Origin: Chara braunii
Taxonomy: Eukaryota; Streptophyta; Charophyceae; Charales; Characeae
Length of the DNA: 53,978 nt
NCBI GenBank assembly: GCA_003427395.1
Contig: BFEA01000200.1
Location: 1,325,866-1,379,843 of the forward strand
Direction: 5' to 3'
The first letter of the stretch is position 1. The number at the start of each line of letters is the position of its first letter. The translations under genes and the position numbers were made by a program. This document shows, piece after piece, positions 21,033 to 32,949 of the stretch. The notes below the pieces were generated by a model. The model was not told the origin of the DNA. It worked only from the letters and a program-made list of their open reading frames with translations, and did no database searches.

Positions 21033-24000
21033 TCAGGCGAACGCTCTGAACATGAATTCCTTGAATCTGTGTGCGTAAAGGGCGGGATCGACCGCGGAGA
21101 TGGCAGCCCCATCGTACTGTACGGACTTGATCGCGTTCTCGGCCCACTTGCGCATGTCGTACTCTTGCAGGATGTCGATGATCCCAAAGTACAGCACGAC
21201 GTCCTTCACTTGCTTTGGCTCCGTCTCCTTAAGGGTTCCCGCCTCGACGGAGATGGCCGTCGCGGCCATATTCACTCCTAGCTGCACCTTCGACCTTCCG
21301 AAATGGAAGGCCAGCGCGTCCGTTCCGCAGTCTGATCCGAGCATCGGACGCAGGGTGTCGGTCCTCTTCGGTGCGCGCGAAATGACAGCTGGACTAAGCA
21401 TGTTCCGCTGCCCTCCTCGCCCCTCTCCAACACTACCTCCCACTCCCCCAGCTCCCCCCGCTTGCGGCCCTGCCCAGCTCTTCCTTACGTCCCGACCTGC
21501 ACCCGTTCCCGCCTTGAGCGTCGCTGTCGATGGCTGCAGCAGGACCAACTGTCCCGACATCGGGATCGACAAATCCTCGTCGTCCATCTCCGCCTCCGTA
21601 CCTCCTGGCGTGGGAGTGTTTGTCCCCCCATCTTCCACTCCCCAATGATTTCCCATGGAGTTTCGCCGTCCTCCTCCTCCTCCTCCTCCTCCTCCTGCTT
21701 CCTCCCCATTCTCCTCGTCGGCCAAATCACCTGTTTTCTTCCTCGGCCTTGGCGGCAGTCCGGAGTGCGGCGATGGACTCCTCGCGTCCCCTACTCCTCC
21801 CCGTCCTCCTCCTTCTTGGCCCCCACCTCCTTGCCTTTTGCTTGACCTATAATGCAACCCCAACAGCAGGCTATAGTCCATGATTCGCTGTTCCTCCAAG
21901 AACTGACAATCAGCCTCCAGTTGCCGGACCAGCCTCTCTCTCAACCCCTCTTCCAGCTTGAACACCATCTCCAAATCCAGGTCCTTGAGCGTCGTGTTCA
22001 CGTCGATGTTACTCTTGTCCGTCGACCTGCCTAACGTCGACCCTTTCAGATCGTACCTCCTATGGATGGCAAGATCCGTGCAGAACAGATTGCCCATCAC
22101 CACAAACCGCACGCTCTTCCCTCCAAAGGGCCTCACCCTGTGCAATCCGAAGAACTTCGTTAACAGCGTGTTCTCGTACCGCTCCACGTGGCGATAATAC
22201 CGTTCGAGCATGTTCAATAGCACAGTCATCTCGGACTTGTTCATGGTCTTGATGATGAACTTGTCGTCGTTGGACAGGAAGAACACACTGCCGCTCTTCC
22301 CGGGAGAGGGCAGTTGCCGCAGAGCATCGTTCCCGCAGATCGACATCATGTACTCGCTCGCATCGATACCAAACATTTCACGCAGTCTTCGGAACGCGAA
22401 GGGGCAATAATCCTTCCAGGAGAACTCGGGAGAGTGGTGAGGAGGCGTATTGCGGCTTCCGGCCTTGGGGAAACGCTGGTAAATGACCGCTTTGGGACCG
22501 AAATCTTCCTCGGGGCAAATCTCTCGATGAGGCATATTGCTGACTTTCCCGACTGTGTATCGGATTCCCAGCTGCAGATTGAGCATCAGGAAGTAACTGC
22601 GGTGAGTTTTCATGATGTATTCTCCCTGCTTCTTGAGCTCAAACTTGTGCCTCACTCTCTCATTTATTCTCTCCCCCTTCTTCTTCTTCGTCGCGACTAC
22701 CACCTCTTTGACCGTCTCCTTCACCAACACTCCGTCCTCGTACTCCCTCATCAAGACCTTGTGCCGGCGCGAGCGCGGCTTCTTGTGCCCGCCGCCCGCG
22801 CAGTCTCCCGCAAGCTCTTTCCCCTCCCCATCGCTCACACCCGGAAGCAGCAACGCTTCCGAGGACAGCGTTGCCATGTGCGCGAATCCGCCTCCGGAGC
22901 ACGCCATGGTCGCGCCGTGAAAAGCCCCCGAGACCGCGGAAGTTGCGCCCTGTATCGCTCCGGCTATCGCTCTTTCCGCCCCGTGAATTGCCCCCGTCAC
23001 CCCGCCTCCCGCGCGCTTTAGCCGGCGAGGACGGTGCTGCCGTCCGGCGTTCCCCTCCTCTTCCTCCTCCTCCTCTTCATACCCGCAACCATCGCGCCGC
23101 CGTCCGTCAGCAGGAGCCTCGTCTCCATCATCATCAGCTCCAGCTCCTCGACTTCTGCCTGCTCCTCCAACCACAAGCTCGGAATCCGTTGCGCTTCTGG
23201 TGAAGCGATGATGTCGGCGCGGCTCGCCTTCTCCTCCGATGGCTCCGCCACCTCTTCCGCCGCCGCCGCTTCCGCTGTCCTCCGCGGCCGCGGCGGTCGA
23301 CGTCCGCACTTCGTGCAGATCGATTTCGAAAACGCTCCCCTTCTTGTCGCCGCTGTAACCAGCAGCGTGACCCTTCTTGTGAGGGGCACCTCCACCTCCT
23401 TCTCCTCCTACCCCTTGGTTCCCCTCGCTACCTCCCTCCCTATTCCCAACGGCAGCGCCACTCTCTCCCGCCGAATCGCCAGCGGACTTGGCTGCTGCTG
23501 ATACCGATGACGGAAGCGGCGGCAGAGGAGCCAGCGGAGGTGGCTGAAAGATGGGAACCTTCTTCTTCCGTGGACGTCGGGCCGCCAATTTCCTTCGGCC
23601 ATCGATCTCCTCCTCCTCCCTCTCCCCTTTCTTAAGAAACGTCTCTCCCCCGTCGTCGACTTCCTTCCATTCCCGCCCACACAGAAGCGGGCCGCTCCAC
23701 TGTCTCTCCAGCTTCGCCCGCACCTTCGGCCTCACGGCCTTCGGTCGAGGATGGCGCTTCGGAAGCTTCACACCGCCGAGCACCCCACCCACCTCCCTCG
23801 CATTCAGCACGATCATCATCCTTTCTCTCTCCGTCAGCGGTCCACTGTGACTCATCAGCCGACTGCTACTAGACATCCGATAAGGCCGCCTCTGTTTTCC
23901 GCCTCCCCCAGCACCCGCACGGGCTTTCTCTGCAGCTCCCCCTCCCCCTCCACCTTTTCTCCCTCCCGCTGATCGACCTCCTCCTTCGTATCCCTCTCCC

Positions 24001-24774
24001 CCGACTCCGCCAGATTCCCCGACCACTCTGCTGTTCGTGAAAGACCCACTCTCCTCTTCTCCATCGTTGTTCTCGCACACGCCTGGTCCCCACCATCCCT
24101 CCCCGCCATCGGCAAATTCTTTGATGATCTCGCCGTGGCGATCACACCGCAGAGCTTTGACGCAGCCGGGGGGGTAGAACAAGCCTTTGCCGTCTTTCAG
24201 GCCCTTTTTCCATACACCCTCATAGCACGCGCCGTTAGCCCACGTGAAGAGCCCTTTGCCGTGCTCCAGGCCCTCCAACCACTGACCATCGTACCTGTCG
24301 CCATTGGCCCAAACGAGAGTGCCTCGACCCGACATCAGTCCCCCCCGCCACTCACCTAGGTACTCGCTGCCATCCGCCCAGGTGTACCTACCCAACCCTT
24401 CCTTGATGCCCTCCTTCCACAGACCGCCATAGACATCCTTGTTCGCGAACACTTTGGTGCCCAGACCGCACTTCTTGCCAACGTTCCAACCCCCTTTGTA
24501 CCACGTGCCGTCCACCCCCTTGTACTCGCCCATTCCGTGCATTTTGCCACGATACCATTCGCCGTCGTAGACGGCCCCCGAAGGCCAGGTGAACGTACCC
24601 TTCCCCTGCCTCTCCCCATTTGCCCAATCCCCATCGTACACGCTCCCATCGGCCCACCTGTACGTCCCCCTCCCGTTGGGAAGACCACAACTGAGCCTCC
24701 CCGTGTACGCATCCCCGTTCAAGAATTCCTTCCTCGCCACCAACCCCGCATCAGACGATCCTGTCGTAGAGCAC

Positions 24775-24779
<5 letters not shown>
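21033..24779 (-). CDS. PIP5K: MORN-repeat phosphatidylinositol-4-phosphate 5-kinase, 1248 aa
   Basis: Residues about 19-203 are eight MORN repeats of 23 residues (for example DGSVYDGDWANGERQGKGTF), which in plant PIP5Ks help membrane binding. Residues about 205-700 are a Gly/Ser/Arg-rich, probably disordered linker. The kinase domain starts near 715 (RVRHKFELKKQGEYI). It has the glycine loop GKSGSVFF (about 826), FIIKTMNKSEM with the ATP lysine, MGNLFCTDLAIHRRYDLKGS, RIMDYSLLLGLHYR (about 970), the activation-loop start LGVNM (about 1166) and VVLYFGIIDILQEYDM (about 1195), ending DPALYAHRFKEFMFRAFA. An insert of about 180 low-complexity residues lies between MDYSLL and the activation loop. 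It should make PI(4,5)P2 from PI4P at the plasma membrane. The ATG is the first in frame; (GA)n abuts it in the 5' leader. No introns, unlike typical plant PIP5K genes. Confidence 0.95.
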
Positions 24780-24829
<50 letters not shown>

Positions 24830-24884
24830 NNNNNNNNNNNNNNNNNNNNNNNNNNNNNNNNNNNNNNNNNNNNNNNNNNNNNNN

Positions 24885-24977
<93 letters not shown>

Positions 24978-25001
24978 TCTCTATCTATCTATCTATCTAT
25001 G
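24780..25001 (-). repeat. (CT)n and (CTAT)n tract with assembly gap, abutting the PIP5K ATG
   Basis: CT dinucleotides begin at 24781, immediately beside the start codon, and run to about 24935, broken by 55 N (24830-24884). CTAT tetramers follow to about 25000. In the mRNA sense the leader is GA-rich. Length and order across the gap are uncertain. A regulatory role is possible, since GA tracts are bound by plant BBR/BPC proteins, but untested here. Confidence 0.9.
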
Positions 25002-26118
<1,117 letters not shown>

Positions 26119-26351
26119 TGTGTCTGTCTCTGTATAACACACACACAGATCAATAAAATTTGGCGCGCACGTGAGCAAGACGGGGAAAGTGCGCGATGAC
26201 GGGAGGTTCAGCAGGCGGAGCTTAAAATCTCAAGATATTAGAAAGGAAAGGTCAGCGCGGGGTGAGGTCGCCATGGGTGTAGAGAAATGGGAAAGCAGGT
26301 GAAGACGGGTATTGCGACAGGATGCCGAAAGATGGAGAGTCCGAGAGAAAA

Positions 26352-26383
<32 letters not shown>

Positions 26384-26530
26384 GGGAGGAGGAGAAAGGA
26401 CAAGATCGCGGCTTACCTTTTTTGTGCAGAGCTGCTTACCACTCCTACGACCGGGAAAAGAAAAAGTTTTTACTCTTGGCCGCTTCCGGCATCAATCTAG
26501 AGCAGCAGACTGCTCATGTTCCCCCCGGCC
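26119..26530. other. No gene seen
   Basis: Includes a GGA-rich run at about 26352-26396. Frames that cross it are repeat-driven. Confidence 0.45.
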
Positions 26531-26534
26531 CTCC

Positions 26535-26586
<52 letters not shown>
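26531..26586. repeat. Compound (CT)n(GT)n microsatellite
   Basis: CT at 26531-26553 followed directly by GT to 26586; CA-rich sequence follows to about 26665. Confidence 0.93.
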
Positions 26587-26589
<3 letters not shown>

Positions 26590-26665
26590 GCAAGCACCCC
26601 ACACACCCACGCCCTCACTCGCGCAATGCACACACACGGGCACACACGCGCACACACGTACAAAC

Positions 26666-27095
26666 AAGCACGGCCTCTGCCGGTACCGTTCAGGAGGGCG
26701 ACCGTGGGCCTACCCGCAGATTCTGGTTCCACTGGACAAATTCTAGTTCCATCCAGGCCGTTGGCCCACTGGTACTGGGGCGACGGCCTGGATTGCATCA
26801 TGCGTACGACGATCGGGGCCGTAGGCTCATTAGGACAGGACGGGCTCGATTCCAGATTTGTTAGACTCTTGAAAGGATCTGGGCCATCGCACGGTGGACC
26901 GCTGACAGCCCCTATTCCAAATTCCCAGCCCTGAGGCTGCGGTACAGTTCGCAGCCCTAAGGGCTCCGTATGGTGCGGTCCAGCTTGTGTGTGTCAAGGT
27001 GCCCGACTTTTGGCGGTGGACTACCACTGCAAAATAGGCCTTGTAGGCGTCCAAATTTCCGAATCACCGTCCACCAAAAAAATAGGGCATATAGG
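26666..27095. other. No gene seen
   Basis: Several overlapping frames on both strands, none with a recognisable domain. Confidence 0.4.
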
Positions 27096-27158
27096 GGTCC
27101 AAATTTCCGTATGACCGGTCCAAATTTCCGTATGACCGGTCCAAATTTCCGTATGAAC
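27096..27158. repeat. 21-bp tandem repeat, three copies
   Basis: GGTCCAAATTTCCGTATGAC plus C repeated at 27096, 27117 and 27138, with a partial fourth. The period is divisible by three, so it shows as a repeated NFRMTGP in one frame; that is a by-product. Confidence 0.93.
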
Positions 27159-27254
27159 GGTCCAATTTTCCGGACGATGCAGTGTACATGGTCCCAGCCT
27201 TGCAGAAACATAAGCAGCCCGGAGGGCGTGGGGTCTTGGAGTGCATTTTGGAGA

Positions 27255-27475
27255 CCCCACCGGCTGACCCTCCGCCCCTCCCAAATGCCCCCCACTTTCC
27301 CGTTTCCCTCGGAGTTCACACTTTTCTCGATTTCTCGAACTCAAACTTTGCCTGAAGAAGAAATCCCACCAGCTGACCCTCCGCCCCTCCCAAACGCCCC
27401 CCACTTTCCCGTTTCCCTCCACACGTTCTCGATTTCTCGAACTCAAACTTTACCTGAAGAAGAAACCCCTGGGCG
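27255..27475. repeat. 109-bp tandem duplication
   Basis: CTGACCCTCCGCCCCTCCCA starts at 27264 and 27373, and the units share CCCCCCACTTTCCCGTTTCC and TTTCTCGAACTCAAACTTT. Confidence 0.9.
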
Positions 27476-28096
27476 CCGCCCAAAACAACCGTTGCACGAC
27501 CTCTGCAGGCTACCGCTGGTTCTTCGGTTTTTGCCTCTATTGGTCGGTCTAAAGACAACGACCACACCCTTCTGCGCCATATTCCCACCCCCTCTACACC
27601 GCTCTAAACCCCAAACAAAAAGTTCGTCGACATCTCCCGATCGGGAAACTGCGGCGTGCCAAAAATGCAACCGGGTATAGCGCAGCCTCCTGGCTGCGAA
27701 ATTGTAGCAACAAGGAAAATTTGGGGTTTGGAGAAGGCCCGATAGTGCAACGAGGGAGAAAGAGGTGGGCACAGCAGCGAAAGGCAAATGAACTATTGTT
27801 TTAACCGGTGGTTCAGTCCGTGACTGTGCAAACAGATGCACGCACGAGCCCAACTCTAGCCAAAAAAAATAAAAATAAAAAAATTGAAAGGAAGAAACAG
27901 AATGGCAAAATGCCCGCTAGCATGCACTATACGAGGGCACAAAGCCTTCAAACTGCAGGAAAAAAGGCACAAATGCCCGCAGTAGGCAAGCGTGCAGTGA
28001 TTCACATGTTATGTATCAACACCCATTTTGTGTCCACATACGGGTCCAGGAAAGTAAAGTGTTCCTGCCTTGTTGGCACCAGAAAGCGCGCGGGCA
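27476..28096. other. No gene seen
   Basis: No supported gene; an A-rich stretch at about 27861-27885. Confidence 0.4.
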
Positions 28097-28184
28097 TCGA
28101 GGACGAATCCTCGAAAATTTCTTTGGTTTTTGAAGGCGTAGTTCCACCTGTCCTCGGTTTATTGCTCCGAGGACGAATCCTCGG
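28097..28184. repeat. Two palindromes CGAGGA-CGAA-TCCTCG
   Basis: TCGAGGACGAATCCTCGA (28097-28114) and CCGAGGACGAATCCTCGG (28167-28184) share the core; each forms a 7-bp stem with loop CGAA. The outermost pair differs yet stays complementary (T-A against C-G). Confidence 0.75.
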
Positions 28185-28289
28185 TACCCTCCCGCGGCCC
28201 GTTTCATAAGATTATACACGGTCGGGTGGGGGTTGTCCAACCTTCGATTCACGATGTCCGACAAGGCGGCGTCATGGTCCAGCAGGCAT

Positions 28290-28315
28290 GCCATACCTCT
28301 CGCGAGCCCCTACGT
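28290..28315 (-). repeat. Inverted fragment of the R1 repeat end
   Basis: The reverse complement contains GTAGGGGCTCGCGAGAGGTA then TGGC, the same phrase found near the 3' end of both R1 copies (about 30010 and 45091). Confidence 0.7.
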
Positions 28316-28409
28316 CGAGTGCGCCAGGAAATAAAATTTGCGAACGCAGTGTCGAGCGCATCGGTCGAGCACCGCATAAAACGGGGCGGGATATGAAAAT
28401 ATATTTTTC

Positions 28410-30065
28410 CTACGGGAAGCGCTGCCGAAATTTTCTTAGTTTAGAGGAGATAGATTATATTTTGACAAGTGGTGAATCTGACAACCTACCATGCATAGGG
28501 AAGATATTGTCAAAGGTCTACCTTTCTTTGGGCACTGACTTAGAGGTAGACTATGATTTTGTTGTGAGAAGATTTTGAGTGAAAGTGTGACATGGGGATT
28601 TATTCTCTATACACTTATATACTTAGTCTGCGAATTGACCTATCTTGTGTTACAGGTCCTTTTAATCTTTTCGATTCAGGATTATACTAATTCCAGCCTA
28701 ATCTCACATGGATTATCTTCTGTTATCACTGATAACAAGTCGGTTGGCTGATCGCCGACTTGTCGGCTCACGACACAACTTTGGTTATACCTGTACCTGA
28801 ACTTGATGCCTTAGCCCTGAGATTTGATATATTTTTTTAATGGTTTTAACCGAACTTCTTTTAATTACCATTATAAAGAACTTATAAGATTTATGGAGAG
28901 TTGGACTATGACTGGGAATTGAGTGTGTGAGGTGTGGTGTGAGTTACAGGGAACAGTAAAGTTGACCACATTGGTGTGCGACGATGTGGCGTTTGTCTGT
29001 GTCTGTGTTTTATACAGGTTAGTGTCTTGGAGCCTGTATACGAATCTTACTTCGGAGGCGGTGAGAAAAGCAAACATGTGTCGCACGATGTATATACCTG
29101 ATGGGTTTATATTTCCCTTTCTCTATTTTACCTCGAGTCTTGATTTGATAAATGGGTATTGGGATGATTGATTATTCTTTTGATTGATCTTGCTTGTTAA
29201 TTTTTGTAGTTGGACGTTGGAGTGTGTGGCAACCGTCAAAGTCAAACCTTTTGATTTTGTTTTCCAGACCCTGGATGATGAAGTTGGTCTCCAGCGCGAT
29301 AAGAGACGATTGTCCCCACAAGTATGAACCTATATGCCACCCACTCTGGGTGTGGTTCTCAACCGCACTTGGAGGTTGTCTAGCGTCGAGAGATCAACCA
29401 CTCAAGGCGCGTGTCAGCCGACACTTGAGTGTCGAATGCGACCCTCGAGATTAACGAGGACCGCAGGAGTATGGGTACTGCATAGTACGCCATCATTGCG
29501 ACTGCTTGCGTATGCTTGCATTGCGAGTCGATATGAGTTAGCCCTGCGTCCGCGCGGTTTTATACTAATTCTCGCGCGCGTCGCCTATCCGATTTCCGCA
29601 TCGGAGAGTTATGGGATGATTATTGAAGGGACTAGGAGTGTTGTCGCGTCGTTTCTTTTGTGTCGTTCTGTATATGTGTGTGTGCGTGCGTGTTTTAATT
29701 TTTATGTCTTTAGAGTGGTGTACGCGTGGTATGTAGGATACGTCTGAGTCGATCGACGACGAGTCGCGCTTGGGACCTCAGCCCCCCAAGGCGTCGGTTC
29801 GCGTGCGGGTCCGATAGAGGTGTAAGACCGCACGTACCCCTTATGCTACAACGAACGAGAAACACCCTCGGCTAGTCCACCTCTGCGATTGCAGTTGATT
29901 AACTTTCATATTGTGGAATGGTAGCTCGACGGGGATATGCCCATCGAAGGGAGGTGACAACTCCCGTAAGGTGGAGGTAAGTTGTGCCTCGCGTTGGCCC
30001 TATCATGTCGTAGGGGCTCGCGGGAGGTATGGCTGGCGCACTCGGGCGGAGCGGCTTGTGGAAGC
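28410..30065 (+). repeat. R1 repeat, left copy
   Basis: It matches 43512-45140 in the same orientation and order: CTACGGGAAGCGCTGCCG at the start; then ATCTTCTGTTATC and GATAACA; then TTGGACGTTG, GTTGTCTAGCG, GACACTTGAGTGTCGAA, GTACGCCATCATTGCGAC, TTGCATTGCGAGTCGATATG, ACTAGGAGTGTTGT, TATGCTACAACGAA, GGTGACAACTCCCG and GTAGGGGCTCGCG at the end. No protein is recognisable in it. It may be a long terminal repeat, a noncoding transposon or another dispersed repeat. A CTACGGGAA word in inverted orientation lies just beyond its 3' end. Confidence 0.75.
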
Positions 30066-30210
30066 TCCATGAGTATCGCGATGAGGAAAAAAACAGGGCA
30101 ACACTCCCTTTAAAAAAAAATATTTTTCAGATTCTAACTAAGCCATATATCAAAATTAGATAAGTTGAACTTTGAAGAGTCAAATTTTGACTAACTCCTT
30201 GGATTTTGAG

Positions 30211-30234
30211 AAATTTCGGCATCGTTTCCCGTAG
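30211..30234 (-). repeat. Inverted copy of the R1 start motif
   Basis: The reverse complement reads CTACGGGAAACGATGCCG then AAATTT, two mismatches from the first 24 nt of both R1 copies. With the R1 start at 28410 it forms inverted ends of a ~1.8-kb interval. Confidence 0.75.
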
Positions 30235-30448
30235 AGAAAGTAGCTTACCAAAATTAATACAAAGCCAAGTATAATAAATGATCCCAGAAAATGCGAGAAT
30301 TGATTTAAGTAAGCAAAAAAAAACTTAGCCCAAAAAATGCAGGAATTGAAACTAAATCCTAAAGCTCTAGGACGTGACAAGCATCTAAAGTAACTACCTA
30401 TAAATCTGAAACTCAGACTAAGTAACAATCTCACTCAGCCACATGCAA

Positions 30449-31172
30449 GGTCAAACCATAAAGGTAAGTACTCTGACCATCCCCAAGTTAACATGGCCAA
30501 ACAATGGTTCGTAGTCTCTCACTGATTTGTCCCTTATACCCAACTTACTTAAGACTTACAACTAGATCACTCAATCTTATAGGAACCTGTCTAGCTCAGC
30601 CATAGAATATACACAAACATAAGGCATGACAACTTTTCTCTTCTTTAGGCTCATGACTAGGTTAGCCAACCTAGTCGCCTTGAACCATTTAAGTATCCTG
30701 GTTATATATAATTGTTTGCAGTTTGTCTTTTAAGTTAACATATGACTGAACCGGTCATCTTAGATGAAGGTTAAGTCCGCCCCTTCTTACCACAAATTTA
30801 TTCTTAATTCGTATTCTCTTCAATTATTGATAAACTATAGTCAGACCATCCAATCTTATGAAAAAATATCTGACTAGCCTGTTCATAAATAAAATAATAT
30901 AAAAATATAAATAAATTTATCTCTTTGGTTCCAGCATGTGCGTGGCTCTAGACCAGACCACCTAATTTTATGGGAACCTGTCAAGTCCTTCGTCTGATCC
31001 TCCCACAGAATAAACAAGAAGACATTAATAAACGTAAAAAACCCCAAATAAAACAAGGCAACCAAAACATCCAATCTCATAGGACAATGCTTGATTCCTA
31101 AAAAGTCAACCACAGATAGCCCTCGTAAGTCAGAGCAACCAGACTACGGAATCTTATGGAAACCTATCTGGT
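30449..31172 (-). repeat. Left-arm spaced hairpin series
   Basis: Short inverted repeats with a recurring apical phrase CCAATCTTATG(G)GAACCTG on the plus strand. Clear examples: GGTCA..TGACC near 30449-30478; CTAGA..TCTAG at 30572-30594; GACTAGGTT-AGCC-AACCTAGTC at 30655-30676; AGTCAGA..TCTGACT at 30839-30875; ACCAGA..TCTGGT at 31138-31172. Read on the minus strand, it corresponds in position and form to the right-arm series. No protein coding. Confidence 0.65.
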
Positions 31173-31499
31173 CCTTCAGGCAATCGAAAAATAAACACAG
31201 CACTGAACCCTCCAACCTTATGAAGACTCTCCCAGCCTTTGATTGACCCAGTCAAAACCAAACAAAACTACTTTTCTCCCATCTTTCCCCAGATGCAATC
31301 CCACAATCTGTTTTCAGTTAGACAATAAAACTGAAACTGACATTATGCATGCATTCCTTTACTTAAGTCTGAATTATGTCCTGAAATTCAAACTCAAAGT
31401 CAAAGTAGGGGCGCACGCAGTATACTCAGTCAACCATAGCAAAGATTACGCATATGGGTTATAGCTGGGTTTATAGAAGGAAAATGAAACCTTTACCTC
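31173..31499. other. No gene seen
   Basis: AT-moderate spacer within the left arm; no supported gene. Confidence 0.4.
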
Positions 31500-31770
31500 T
31501 CAGTTCCCTACCTCCAGAACTCCCTCCTGAGTTTCGGCAGAGCTCCCGCAATCGGTGAGCTGACTCCCCACAAAGTCTTGATGCGGTTCTACGGGTTGCA
31601 ATCCCGCTTGCCGCCTTCCTCTCATAACAAGATTAGACTTAGATTAAGAAGGCCAGAAAAAGGGGTTCCAGACTCTCAAGATACACAAGAGAGACTGACT
31701 CAACCCGCAAGAGAGGGCCTTGTTATCTTCAGATCCCAGAGGGCCCCGCAATGATGGTCAGCAAAACGCA
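31500..31770 (-). repeat. Left inverted arm (matches 41285-41555)
   Basis: The reverse complement matches 41285-41555 in order: TGACCATCATTGCGGGGCCC, AAGGCCCTCTC, ATCTTGAGAGTCTG, GGGATTGCAACCCGTAG, ACCGATTGCGGGAG, TCTGCCG and GTTCTGGAGG.AGGGAAC. Confidence 0.85.
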
Positions 31771-32949
31771 GCAACTTTGTCAGACTAAAGTCAACCACCA
31801 ACCGTAGATTCTCTGACGATTCTCCCCCATCCGCCACAATAGACACCCACCTTTTAATGATGTCAGTTTTTTTTCCGCAAAGCTTCAAAGCAAAAAAAAT
31901 AAAGATTTGTAGGTAAATTCACTAACTCGTGACTTCCCCTTCGGCCACCGTACTCGGTAGAATGACGACCCACCAGCTAACAACCAAGTCTACATCACGT
32001 AGCTGGCCTGTTGCTGCTTTATCCAGCAACAAACGGTGTTGTCGGTTGAAAGGTGAGTTTGCAACCCTTTGCTCGTCTCCCATCGCTTCATTCAATCAGA
32101 CAAGCAATGCATCATCAGCACGGCAAGTATACGGGCCTGCAACTTATGCTTCACTTCCTTTCCCGTGGGGCTGACAAACATTCCAATCCGCAGGCAAGCC
32201 TGCGGCTTTTCCCAGACACAACAGCATTACTTACGTAGCAGCAAGTTCCTCCCCCGAATGCATTTGGCCGATATCTCGGCCAGATTCATGCATTCTTCAT
32301 CTAAGTCCTATGTGAGGGACGTAGTGGCAACGTGAGGGTGGAGACGACCATCTCTGCGGGCGGAGACGACTACAAAGTTGTACGTAAGTGCACGAGCACA
32401 TTGGCCACCCCTATGAAATCAACAGCCTTAATTGCATGGAGGACGCGACATATGCGAGGAGCTTTACGAACAGTAGAAAGGCAACGAGCACAGGAGTCTG
32501 ATGCTAATCGAAGAACTACAACTACGAAGCACTTATTACGAGCGCAAAAATATTGTTTACCAGAACGACTCGCAGGGGTCCCTCTCAACAGTCCTGCAAA
32601 GTGAAACTGAACCTTATGCTAGAATCCGAATCGATACATCTCAACTTCCAAGTTTTTTTTCCTCTCAAATTTCCCTACATCTTTCCTTTCCACTTCTTTA
32701 TGTCGTCCCTCCCAACTCTCATTTGGTTTATTCCCTCTCTCTCTCCATGATTAGGATGAGCATAGTTCCCAATGAATTATCCGTTGAAATGCGGAAACAT
32801 ATATAGGCAGTCCAAACTCATTTGCCTGCGCGCACCCCATCGTGGTATCCCTAGCCAAACTAACAATCACATGCAAAAACTAACGCTGCAACCAACATAA
32901 AAATTCCCACGAGAAATGAAAGTTGAAAAAACATTCCATAAAAAAAAAA
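31771..32949. other. No gene seen
   Basis: No recognisable gene. Frames of 60-101 codons lack domains. Confidence 0.4.

Noticed and set aside
21100-24712. Many 100-235 codon frames on both strands inside the PIP5K gene
   Set aside because: Shadows of a GC-rich, repeat-containing gene; none has its own domain.
26970-27680. 236-codon plus-strand ORF with repeated NFRMTGP
   Set aside because: The repeat is a 21-bp tandem DNA repeat and the rest encodes low-complexity sequence from a 109-bp duplication; no domain.
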